Position numbers and translations under genes: made by a program
Part shown: positions 1 to 12,900 of the stretch, one piece after another
How positions within the stretch are numbered: the first letter of the stretch is position 1
How the letters are laid out: the number at the start of each line of letters is the position of its first letter
NCBI GenBank assembly: GCA_033964015.1
Contig: JAWWUD010000216.1
Coordinates: 26,525 to 90,524 of the forward strand
Direction: 5' to 3'
Length of the DNA stretch: 64,000 nt
Source: Scolanthus callimorphus
Taxonomy: Eukaryota > Cnidaria > Anthozoa > Actiniaria > Edwardsiidae
The notes under the pieces: model-generated
The model's input: only the letters and a program-made list of their open reading frames with translations
The model's database searches: none
Told to the model about the DNA's origin: nothing

Positions 1-945
1 CCTCCCGCCATACCCGCGTTTCGTAAAGGGAATCTAAACATCGTGGCGTTATCGATAGCAAAATGTTCCTCTAAATAGCAGGGAAAGACATCACTAAATA
101 TGTCTCTCAGCTTTGCGAGGCCTTTATACGCCATGCCTGGTTCTTCCTTCGAGGCACCTGGAACATACTTGGTGTGAGGGTCAAAAACACACATCATCTC
201 GTCTATTTCTGGCCCTTTTGAGATAAAGGATGGGGCGTCGGTCAGATGGTACACTGCGTTAAAGCCAACGCCATATTGACCGGTCGTATTGGGATCATCG
301 CCTTTGCTTCCTTCCCCGAGGTTTTGAATCCCTTTAATATCGTTCTCCGTGAAAGGACTGTTGTTATAAACACAGAGGGCTGGGCCTTGTAGCGGCTTCC
401 AGCAGTCCCAGAATACCTTTGTATCCACATGACTACGGGGATCCACGATGAAGCTAATCTTACTCGCTTGTGCGTCGTCTGCATTCTGAAGCAGCTCTTT
501 CAATATGGTATTATCGCAGGGGTACCCTTCGAGAATCCGCTTCAGTCTACTCGTCAGCTTTTCTTTCTGACCAAACGGAATACCATAAGAATGCTTCCTC
601 AGAGTCTCCTGTCGGCGAGTATTGACTCCAAGCAGTACACAGTCCTCAAGAGAAATGCCTGTGTTTGCATAGTTAATACCGTCCTCATCTGGCATCCAAA
701 GACAACTCTCATCTTTCATCGAGAGTTCCTTTGCTGGCATCAAGATGCGTTTTGAATCGGGAAGATAAATTTGCCCATTGAAGAGGGCTTTACGGTCCGA
801 CTGCTTGAGAAGCTGTGCTAGCGTATGAGCTGCCCGGAGGGTGACCATGAGAATTTCTGGGCTAAGAGGTTCATTCTGGTAATCGTTTTTCACCGAAAGG
901 AGCAATGACTGGTAGTCTTGGGCGTTGAATGATCCCTTGATGTGC
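1..945 (-). CDS. sacsin-like exon f continued in shifted frame: SRR3, cut by window edge
   Basis: From about 945 to 1 a second frame is open with no stop. It contains [39 protein letters not shown], a third N-box, [19 protein letters not shown] and [16 protein letters not shown]. This is the start of a third SRR module. It matches the exon above in style and repeat order, so I treat it as one interrupted gene rather than two. Confidence 0.85.
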
Positions 946-3900
946 AAACATCAAACAACTGACGAAACCGCTTGGTGTAATCCTTCTTTAGAGGATACAG
1001 GTAAGGGGCAAGATCATCTTCGCATTTGAGTGCTACTTGGTCGATAGTCAAGAAATGATTCCTTTGAAAGATAAACTTCAAATCAGAACTTAAAAAGTCC
1101 CTAACTTCCGCCTCACACTGCTCTTGAAGATAGCTATATATTGCCTCACAAACTTTCTTGACCTCCTTTACAGAACTATCTCCATAACACTGTAGGTCGA
1201 CACTGATTGTAGCGAAGAGCTGTCTTTTGACTTGTTCCAGTGTAATGTCCTTCTCGATGTTAAGGAGGCTCTTCACCTTTGCTGTCAGTTCATCTCGGCT
1301 TAATACGGAATCGTCAAAGATTGGCTCACTTGCGCTTACAAGCCTTTTGGCTTTTGAAGGGAACAGATCCTTCGCCTTCAACAGAGCTGTGGGCGGCAGC
1401 TCTTCGCCGTTCCACGTAAATGGGACGTTACGAGGCTTTCTCAAGTATGGAAGAAACTCAACGCTGCGGACATTCATTATCTCATCGTCGTTTGGCTCGC
1501 CGTCTTCCTCTAGTTTGAAGGCCATGAAACTGAGCACTGCCTTGGTTCGTTTAAGAGCTTCCTCGTAGCCTGAGGCTCTCAAATTCAAATCTTTAACACT
1601 TCGCGCTCGCTCGATGACTTCATTCCACTCAAGGTTATTTGCTCGCATGCCTAACAAAGATAGCACGTTTAACCTTTGACGCTGGGTGTATTCTTGCCCA
1701 AATGGAAACCTTCCGTCGTTATCGTCGAAGAGCGACGCTGATTTGCCGTTTGGATGGATCAGCTCCCGGGGATATCTGAAGGTACGCCCGTTAGGTGAGG
1801 CAGGAATGCAGCGGAAAGTTTTCAGAAGCTGGCTAAGGCCTTCACCAGGATTTTGAATATCATCATCCAGAGCAAAGATAATTAACTTGTCGCGCACTGC
1901 TGGAGACATTCTTTGAGCGTGGATTTCAGGCAAAAAAACCTCCCTGTAAGCCCTTGATTTATCATAGCAATGTTCTTGTATGACAGCGTCGAAACCGAAT
2001 TCTCCAAACGCTAAGAAGATATCTTGTGGCATCTCAATTACGTTGTAGGCATCCTTAAAAATGCGAAAAGCATCAAACGCGGTATCACCTATTTCGCTGT
2101 CGCTTCTAAGGTCTGGGTGCAGAAATGCAATGCGAGAGATGTCTGACCATTCTTGGCCATTGGAGAACAGAGTACAAGGGACCCTCTGTGTTTTGTCACA
2201 GACACGTTTGTAGAACTGTCGAAGGAGTTCAAGGCAGCTGGAGTTCAAGTCATGCACCCTAGGCCAGAGAGAATGGAACTCGTACGTGTGAAACTGAGGT
2301 AGAAGCCTCGCTAAATCACTTAGAAGTTTCAGGTAGGCTTGGCAAACAGCGCCGTCCATTAATATCAAGTTCCACTGCGCTCCAACATCGGACTTGTCAT
2401 CTTCTGTCCTCTCCCGTAGATGACGCCTGCTCGAGTCGGTTGCGAAACTTCCATTAATATGAACAGGTAGTCCGCTATGGATGGGCAGAGGAAGGAAGCA
2501 GAATATGCGTCCCTTTTTTTCTTTCGATGACATGGAACTTGAATTCGTCGCCTCTTGCAGCAGAATAGGTACAAATGTGCCGTTGTCTATTTTCCTGAGC
2601 CTTGCAGCCACAGCTGCGGTCGGGATGAGGCTACCGTTTCCCTTGCGCTCTCCCACATCCGAGTGGAGCACCAAATTGGACGTCACCAGCCAGTAGGACT
2701 CCTCTGGTGGTAATTCACCTATGGCCAAAATCGTTCGTCCGTTCTGCGTCACACAACTGACTATGCTTATAACCATGGACGACTCGAGGTTCTCTCCAGT
2801 TCCCTGCCTGGGCTCCTCGCTTCCTTGCTTCATTAGTTTTGCTGAAGCTTTCAAGATATTACACTGCTTGATAAATGCTTGTTCTTTCGGTGGCAGAGCT
2901 CTAGCGGGCTCCGACAAAGGGACGTCAATTGTCATTTCCCGAAGGACCTTGACTCCTGATTTGACGATACATAGAAGCTCTTCAGGCTGGCTAAACTCCA
3001 GGCCTTCACGTGGAATATGATAAACACTAACTTTACAGACGTTCTGCGTAAACAGCAGAAGATTCTCGGCTCCAGTCACCAGAATTTGCAGCAGCTTAAT
3101 AACTTGCTTCTTGTCATAACAGAGCTGTTTAATTTCACTTTGGACAGCTTGCTCCCAGGTTCTTAAGGGAAATCTGAACAACGTCCCGTTAAAAGGGATG
3201 CTTCCTCTGTCTGGCCGTAAGTCGCATCCAAATATGCCGTTATAGGGCTTAAATTGATTTGCCAGCTTACGCATCTTCTTAGTCTTGGTGAGGTCCACCT
3301 TGATTCCTGGTTTACTCTTGTCTGCGATTGCTCTGCCTAAGTGTGTCGTATGAGGATCAAAGAACACGATACTTGTTTTACTCACAAAGCTCGGCACATC
3401 TGTTAGGTTATACACTGCATTGAATCCCAAGCCAAATCGTCCAATCTTGGTCGCATCTTCCTCTTTTGTGCCACCACTCAGTTTAGTAATATTCTGGAAG
3501 TCTTCCTCGCTGAAAACCGCATCGTTATAGGACCACAGGGCAGGACCTTGGCATTTTTTCATGCCTTCGTCGATTAAACAGCTCATGGCGTCTTCATTCG
3601 TGCGTTCGTCGTAGAGGAATTTCACCTCCGTGGCTCCTGCATCATCTGCATTCTGAATGATTTCCTTTGGAACGGAGAACCCATCCGTATACTCTTCAAG
3701 CAGACGGTTCAGGCGGCGCGTCAGCGGCTCTGATTGGCCAAAACTTTCACCAAAATTTAGACCCTCTGCATCGAGCATGCGACTCATAAGAGTGGGTACC
3801 TTTAGATCAACAGCTGTAGCAAGAGGAACATTGGGATGGATGAGCTGAATCGTACCTTCTTCATCTTCCTCCATATCAGAGGCATCGTAACCCTGTTTCA

Positions 3901-6900
3901 GCCATTCCAAGTCACAATACGTGCAATCATCTAAAGGAGCGAACTTTATGGTGTCTTGTTCTGATTTGAGTGGAATAAGCAATCTACTTCTCGTGTCCTT
4001 GTCCAAGGTTTCCCCAGAATCTGGCCTAAGGCGGTCAAGAATATTGATCGCAAGCTCCAAGTCTCGCTTGATGTCATCATTTTCGACAGCTTTTTTCTCG
4101 TACTTGTGTTGAATCGTTGCTAACACGTCAAGCAGTGCACTCTCGTTACACCGGGTTTTCATCCCACAAGCGCGGAAGAGATCTTCGTACTCTTTGATTT
4201 CTGGCTGTAAGGTACAGATGTAAGGCGCTAGATCTATTTGCGGGTTCTCAACGACAACATCCTCGAGTGAGGAAAACCCGTTCCCGTTCCAAACCCATTT
4301 AGGAATTCCCAGCCGCTCAAGACCACTTGCTATTGCACTTGGTGATTCGTTTATTTCTAGATACTTGTAGATCTTCGTTATCAACGATAGGAACTCTGCC
4401 TTTTCACTGACGCTGTAGTAACGTACTACCATGCCCAAGTGGCGCAGTACGTCATCTAGGTATGGATTAGAATTCCAGCCAAAATGCTCGAGAACCTTCT
4501 CGTCCAAATTTACTCCGACGTTGACGATTGGCTTTACTGATCCTATAACATGTCCATATCTTTGAGCCTTGACATTACATGGTTTCTCGAGCGTAGGATC
4601 CTTTCTTAGAGGAAGCTGACTGGGGTACGTTGGCGGTAGCTCCTTGAGCACGGACACCCAAGAAATTTCATTAAGACACTGGTGCAGTTTCTTTGGCTGA
4701 CCATGAGACATTACTTCTTGAGTAAGAAGTTGTGGGTGCGAGTTGATGCAGTTAAGGAGCGCCATCGACTTGCAGCGAGCAACTTCAGCATCACTCATGG
4801 CTTCAATAACTCTAGCAGTCTGCACGATGTTGTTTGCAGTGATAGCGTCTTCACCTCTTAGACCAAGCTCTCGAAGCACGATAAGGACATTTGGCTCGGT
4901 GTAGATTGTACCTTTTAATAAGAAAAATAACATTCAGTTTCTCTGGATGAAAATCAACAAACAATGGGTGTTTTTTGGCCTTTTCAATAGACCCTTTCCC
5001 AAAATGTCCGCCGAAAATTCAAATCAATTTTTGACCACCAGCACTAGAAAATGAACACCAGCACTAGAACACACATCATTAATTTAGTAAAACTACAAAA
5101 TTTCGATGCATTAATCCAATATCTTCCGAGAAAACGAAAGTTCAAAATTTTGTATGACGTTTCTATGACTGGGGGTATGTGTCATACCCCCAATCATACA
5201 AATCTCTGTTAAATGTTCTTCAGACCCTGCTTTCTCAGCCGAAATGACATTTGGCATAACGAAAATTTAATTTATTATATGGATGCCAGTGTTTTACCGG
5301 AAACTAAAACACTCGTATTTTCCATATCTTCACTAGTGAAAATATGAAAAAGTTATGTACCGCATGTCCCGGATGTGCACGTTTGCAGTGTTGTTTTCCT
5401 CACTTTCGTCTGCAGTGAAATCTCGCTCGGTCACTCGAGTTTTAAGCCACAAACCTAAGTTTTGTTCTAGTTCTAACGAGAAAAACCTTATTTCAACTAT
5501 GGCAGAGAATGCTACAGCAACACAATCAAAGGCACCGAGTGCCTCGGTGAAATCGTGGATACCTTTTTGTAAAGTGGCAGCATAGTTAGTAGAGGAGACT
5601 AACTATGGTGGCAGTAGAGCGTGCACCCCACCTGATTACCTGCCCCAGAATTTTGAGGACTTCAATAATAAAATGCAGATATTTTAATAATCACAAATGC
5701 AGTTATCCAATGAAATACAATAAGACAATCATTCTGATATGTATATTATTTCCCTATTACATCTTTTAGTTGTAGATGGGAAGATAACATTTTTTCACTT
5801 TGATTGTCCCGTCATTTTATGCCAAGTTTTAGCGACTGAAGTTAGTCATCCTTTTAATTACATGGCTAGAGTTACTGAAACAAAAAAATAAAATGGTGCA
5901 TCAGAAATTACAGCATCGACCAAATAGCATGGCAAGGGTCATGGCAAGATGCGTGTGCAAGGCAATGTGCGTGTGCGAGGGAAGGGGAGTCCTCAGGCAC
6001 TGTTTTTGTGGGGTGGATATGCGTGTTGGTATTTCTACTTCAAAGAGACAATAGCCTTTTTCACGTCCTAGTCCAACTAGCTTTTTCTTGCTGATTTAGG
6101 TTTTGCTATTTTGCTTCTAAAAGGTTTGCTAAACTGTTTATGAGCATAATACTTAGCTTCCTATTGGGGGCATGAAAACAAAAACAAAGGATTTGAGGCT
6201 GACAGAGATTCTTTATGTCAAGATAACAAATGAATTTTACAGAAAGGCCTAATAATGTATTGTGAATGAGATAAGTGCCAAACGTACCTGAGTAGTAAGC
6301 CCGGTGCACACTAGCGACATAACGACAGAAGGGCGGTATGTTGCAACGAAAAAAGCATGGGAAATAATTGAAATAATCAATATTTTCCATGGATCATCAA
6401 TAGAATACTTCACCAAAGCAATCTTCTGTTATTTTTGTGGACTTCAACGTTTTGAAACCACTAAATTTGGTTCGCGTGATATTTTTTCTTATGTCGTTAT
6501 GTCGCAAGTGTGCGCCAGGCAGTAGTGATGGCTCTCCCAAGCTGATGGCTCTCCTAGAAGATTATATTGGCTTTGTAATTCCAATTCTCCCAGATGATAA
6601 GTTCGGCATGTAATCTCAAGTGGATACTTGTTTTTGTGTATAGTTCTTCGCGACGGGAAGCAGAAATAAGCCAGCCGAAAATCAACAAATCGCAAGTTAA
6701 AAATTGGATTCTTCTTTCATTCATATAACTCCGATACTAAGTAAGCATCTTGAGTGTAAACTAGGGCAATAACTTTAGAAATGTGGACCTCCGAAGCCAG
6801 AGAAAAGGATGAGCTATCTTCCCCCTTCGAAGTCCGCCATTGTTTTCCTTGAACATCAGAGCCTAATGGGTGATACCGCTGGCTAATTTTCGCGGGCTAC

Positions 6901-9900
6901 TCAGATCAGCTGATTTGCATAATTATTGCGCAACTTGAGCTAACACTTGAGTCATGAGTGACATCGGGCCCACCACAATAACTCGTGTCTTACGCTTCGC
7001 GTATCCACGATTTAAAAAGGGAAATTAGTTCTTAACGACACTACTGGGAACCAGAAAGATTGAGGGAGCATTTCACAAATAAACACTTTCGACTTTACCA
7101 AGTGAGTTGTTCAATTTGTTATGTTTTGCCGCTATGTCAATTCTTATCCATATAATAAAAAGAACATTACTCGCTGCGCTCGTTCGTAAAATATTGTTCT
7201 TGCCACTCGAAAATAAAATCCATATCTTCGCGCCACCGTGTTTACGCCACTCGCTGCGCTCGTTCGTAAAATATTGTTCTTGCCACTCGAAAATGAAATC
7301 CATATCTTCGCGCCACCGTGTTTACGCCACTCGCTGCGCTCGTTCGTAAAATATTGTTCTTGCCACTCGAAAATAAAATCCCTATCTTCGCGCCACCGTG
7401 TAATATCCTCTATGTATTACTAATGTGAGGATACTCTTTCTAGTATTTGGTTTTCAGTCAGTTTAATCTTAAGACATGTGAATTTGCGGCCGCCATTTTT
7501 TGGAAAGGGTCTATTAGAATGGACCGTGAATGTAATAGTACATGGCTTTCCGAAGAATAAACGCGTTTCCATGGTCGAAGATCCAGTGATTCCCCTGCAA
7601 AAGAGGCCCCAGGGAACTTAACATGTTATTATATATAAAGCAGGGATCAAGCGGCGTTGAGAGCTAATGAGAGCTCAAACTATCATCCACTCTCATCTAC
7701 TCTCACGAGAAGCGATCAAACGGTGATGAGAGTTGATGAGAGTCAGCGCGAGTACTAGCACCCAGTTCCTGTCCGCGGAGGAAAGCCTGCAGTTCAGAAA
7801 CCAAATGAACCTGCAGTTCTTTTGGCGGCAGCTGCTGACTGAAAAACTCATCCGCGCGATCAAACGGTCACCAACTTAAAGTGTTCAAAGTGCACGAGAG
7901 CGGATGAGAGTAAATGAGAGTTCACGATCAAACGGGAAAAATCTCATCACCTCTCAGCACCGTTTGATCCCTGCTTTACAGTTTTGTTGGTGCTATAAAT
8001 TGTATTTCTAGAAAAGAAAAAAGGAACCAAAATTTGGAATAAAGAGGTAATCTCATGCAAGATTTTTAGAATTCTTTTATGATGTCGAATTTCCAATTTG
8101 AAAACCGCTCAGCCTGGTTCGATAACATACGAAAATACTCCACAGATACTCGAGTTCGTTGGTATTCTGGAGGGGGGAAATCGATTTACTGTTGTTCAGG
8201 AAATTTGCCGTTAGCTTTTTCCTGTGGATGGAATTAATGGGACGATTTGATAGTCAGTTAACGGAATAAAAGGTTCTTGGATTCGGGGCAACATCTGGGG
8301 ACTCCACAGGTTTTCCTGTGATTTAAGTACCGACCAAGCCCTTTCTTTGTTACTGCACATTTTTACTCGGCGATCTTCCTGTAGCATTGAAGTGTAGAAA
8401 TGGCTGATTGCATTTTTAAACCGTACCGGGGGATACGGTGAATCAGTGAATCAGACCCCTCCCCTGGAATTTCCATACTTTTCTGGAAAAATACCCCTGG
8501 AAAATCGATTTTGGGATAAAATGTGCCTTGGAAAGTCACCTTTTTAACCCTCCCCCTTGGAATTTCCAAGCGCGAGACACCCCCTTCCCGTGGAATTTCT
8601 AGAGTCCATTACGCCCTCCCCTGGAAAATTTTCCGGCGGTTTAAAGGCCAATCACCAACCGAGAGCCTTTGCAGACTCTTAGCCAATCAGAGCACCCGAA
8701 AGACAATGGATCAATTTGAAAACAAAAGAAAACAGGGCGCAAAGGCTCCCGGTTGGTGATGGGCCTTAAAAAATGCAATCAGCTGATGCCGTGTTCACGA
8801 GAAGGGCATTTCGACAGCTGCTTTTAAGTGCCCAGGAATTGGATGCAACGTTGCCAACGGGTAAATGACATGGAGGAGGGCGATAACGATCACCTCTGGA
8901 TTGAAAGACGCGTAAGTGTTCAAAAACTTTACCTTCAAGTGGAAAACAATCACCCTCGTCTCGGAACAATTCCTGAAGCGCTGCAATTTGAGGATCGAAC
9001 AGCTCCGTGGGCGTTTTGCGAGGGCCACTCAAGACTTGAAGAAAAGGCGTACAGCGGAGCCTCTCTTGTAAAGCTGCTTTTTCTTCATACAAATCGATAC
9101 GTTTGAAGATATATGTCATCAGGTTGTCGACTTCGGATGAAGAGTACGCCTGTGGAACTCCGTGCAAGAGGTCTTCTACAAGATCCATCGGACGGACCTC
9201 TTTGATGCCTAGCTTCTGCGCTAAGAGGCGACTACTGTTGTCAAGAAGATCAACAAACAGTTTTCCAATAGGAAGAGGAGGTAGATCATTAGACATTAGC
9301 CCTTCACTGACTTGCAAAATAGACACAATCCTGCACTCTGTCATTCCTGGCGTTTTTAACGTCATGAAGATGGGAAGCCTTTGCAAGACTGATGTTTGCT
9401 TTTCGGAAATCTCAGCTTTGCAGAGAACCTCTCTCAATGCTTGAGCGTCCTCGGGAGATACTGCATTCCTCGTGTTGTCGATGAGTTCTTCCTGGAACAG
9501 GTAGGCCTGCTCAAGAGCCTGGAGCACGCCCTGTGGAGTTGGAGGATTGACGAAGTCTGGAACTACTGCTGGGTGATCGCTGATGCACTCTGGCAGGTTA
9601 TCCAGAACTACAACGCCAAATTCGTTTAGAAGCCGTACTACGCTGTCCCTCAAAGTTTCGCCCTTTCTCTCGCGTACGATATATCTGGACGGCTTTTTCA
9701 ACGGCCATAGCTGGGTTGAATTCGACAATTTGTTGTCTGCGGCTATTAACGAAAGACCATCAAATCTGGACAACTCTAAGGGAGCCTTGAAATGCTGTCC
9801 CAGGTAATTCCACAGATGTTGGAACCATGCAGAGTTGAATGTGCCGTGCACTGCTGAGGCCAGCACAGATGGCAGCATTTCGGCCACGCCTTCTTTATCT

Positions 9901-12900
9901 AGATATCGCACTTGGGTGCGACCTGAAAAAATGAAATAAAAAACCTATGTAAAAATGGTAGCTAAATCGACTTAGTAAAATCACACTCACACACTATCAC
10001 GAATCCTGCATTCTGATTGGCTCAAAACTCACTGTCTATTGAGTCATAGACAGTGAGTTTTGAAAAGGCCGGCTTTTGAAGAAAAACAAAACAATGGCGG
10101 CCTCAAAAAGTTTCATTATTCGAAGGTAGTGTGATTTTACTCGTCGAAGACTCCTCGTCAACTATCAGCTCATAGAAATCTCGAGCTCATAATCTAATCT
10201 ACATATAAGCCACTATCAAATAAACACTGTTCTTACTTTACAATTACCCACAAACGGGCGTGACTTTTATGTTGTCACGGCTAGTAGATATATTTAACAA
10301 CTAATCCTAATCAGGTATATTTAAAAGGACGAGCGCCAGCATAGTACAGACTGGCCGATATTGTAAGGCTAATATATAGACTTACGCACTGCCTTAAAGC
10401 GGAGCTCCAATTGAAGCCCTATAGTGGAATATGTCTAGGCACGCACGCATGCGCCCGCTTTACCCATTTGGGAAACCGCTGAGCCACGAAAAAACGTCGA
10501 ACATATGCCTGAGTTTTTATACTTTGAGCTATTGTAGTCTTCCTGCGCGGATACCTATAGTGTTCCTTCGGCCGCTAAGGAGCTCCGCTAAAAGAACCCT
10601 AGTAAACCTATCATTTGATCTAACGGATCCCTAAATGTGGAATTGGATGAATGTGATGAAGTCGAGGGAATTGGTATGTTGCTAGGTGGTCAAAACAGCA
10701 GTTGATCTACAATCCGCGTCAAGACTGTTGACCCATGTCTGAACCTTGTAACCGTTGTTCTTAAATTTAGTTCCTTAGCAAGAGTATCTCACCAACAAGC
10801 TCCTTAATGTTGTCATGTAGGGATATCGGAATTTTGGTACAGTTAGGGTTTCAACATTGCACAGGGGGAGGGAGGCGTTGCCCTGTCGTCTTTCGTCGTT
10901 CTTGCGTGAATATTTTAGTGTTACTAAATGCAGAGAGCAGTGTTCGTACGCTTTCTGAATGACAAAAATCTAGGATTTTCAAGGAGGTCTTAAGGTATTT
11001 TTCAAGGAGTTTTAATTGGGTAGAAAGATATCGCCCCTGAGTCAGCAATCAACAACCCTACCTGACTCAGCAATCTCCTTCATTTTCTGGGCAAATTCTG
11101 TTCCATGACTTGTGTCAACAAACCTATCTTCTTTCCCTGGTAGCAAGGTCTTGGGATGCTCGTAGGAATCAATATAAATAGGATTGTCTGAACTGCCACC
11201 AAACTTGATGAATGTCTTATTACACAGAGGGAGTAAGTTTAGCCCTTGGAGATCATCGACATCTTCAGAACGTAAAATGAATAACAGCAAGGCCCGGTTC
11301 TCGTTGAAACTTAAGTTTGAATGGCAGTGTGGTTGCGACCGAACAACGTCTCTCACAAATGTTGGAGAAACCCTCTTGAAAGATGCGTCGTAAAAATCCT
11401 TTATTGCACTTTCAACGTGAGGTAGAACAGTCACGACATTTATTCCGGCCTTGAGCAAGCTATCCACCACAGTCGTCTGCGTCAGCTTGTCACAGAAACT
11501 AGACAAGGTATCTAGAACTGCTTCTTCAAGTTTTAGCCACGTCCCTCCGTTTACTTTGCTGAACAACATTTTGTGCGCAAATATTTGCTGAAACAGAGGC
11601 GCCAATACAATCTTCCATTTTTCGTCTACCAGAGCTGGGTCCGGCCAGACATTCTGAAGATTGATCTGCTTCAATGCTGCAACTGTATCTTTATCACCTT
11701 GGTTGGAAACGTCTTGTTGGAATCTTACTACCTCCAGTAGCAACTCCACATACGCTATTGGCAGAACCTCCTTTAGCAGACACATATTCCATACAAGCGA
11801 TTTATCAGTAATCTTATGGTCCGTTTCCTCCTGATCTGCACTGGGCCATTTCAAGTGGCGGCGGTTCTGGCTTAGGGCGAAGAACCCGTTAACGTGTACA
11901 GGAAGCCCGGTCAAACTTTTCTGCTCGAGAGGCAGCGGAAGAAAACAGAAGAGGTGTCCATGTTGTGCATGAGCCAAAGGTAGAGCCACGCCCACCCACG
12001 GCAAGTAACTCAGCGATTCATCTGTCATCAAGGTTTTCAGTTCTGTAGATACTTTGTTACCGCTGTAGTACTGTGTGACAAGATATGCAAATTCACATAC
12101 CAGTTCCTCGTTGTGATTGGCAATTGCCTGAATAGTTACCGGGTAAGAAACGGTCACAGGGTCGATCTCGCAGTCAGTATTTGTTGCTTCGATCTTGTCA
12201 ATGAAGTACTTCCTGGTCTTGCGAACTCCCTCAACGCAACCATCTGCTACTTTTGCTTGGAAGACTTTCCTCGCTTCTGCCTCATCGGTGTTTCTCTCAT
12301 ACAACTCAATGCTTTCCAGATTCTTCATGAAAAGCAACATCAAAGGAGCTTCCTTCTGAAAACATTCGAACAATCCATTCACTTTTTCCTCCGAGTACAG
12401 CAGGTCTGAAAGCTCTGAAGGCTCTTGGCGAAGCGGAAAGCGAAAGAGCGTTCCATGGTAGCATTTATTGGCGAATGGATCTTCTGTACCATTAAAGACA
12501 CCCTGATAAGGCGCAAACTGATCCGGAGTAGTCTTGATCTCTTGAGCGTCTCGCTTAAGGTTCCAGCCTTTACCGGACTTCCGGTGTCCGTCATCAGTGT
12601 CCAGGAATTTCTCTTGGGGATCAATGATGAGTAGGAAATCGTTGCTGATTACACTTGGGATGTCTAGCAATGAATAAGAATCGGTAGAAATTAGTTTCTA
12701 AAACTTTACGGAGGAGCCAACGACCGCTTCTCGACAGCTGGGACATTCGCACCTTTGATTCGTGATGTTAATTCTGGACTGTCTCAGAAGATTTCGCGAA
12801 CAGGGGTTCCTTTTCAGCCTGCGAAACCTAAATGGTGTTGGCTTCCGCAGTCTAGGTCCTTTTTAAACATACCACTGTTTATAACGGCTCGCATAAGCAA

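Larger units (their letters stand above)
4912..8893 (-). other. sacsin intron (about 4.0 kb), repeat-filled
   Basis: No convincing coding exon was seen between the donor at 8893 and the acceptor at 4912. It holds a CCATATCTTCACTAGTG-type partial palindrome near 5320-5345, a three-copy tandem repeat (7170-7405), a long foldback (7640-7980) and a 130-bp MITE (8640-8770). The rest is AT-rich and featureless to the eye. Confidence 0.6.

Noticed and set aside
2365..4112. Small plus- and minus-strand ORFs inside sacsin exon f
   Set aside because: Shadows of the 4-kb coding frame.
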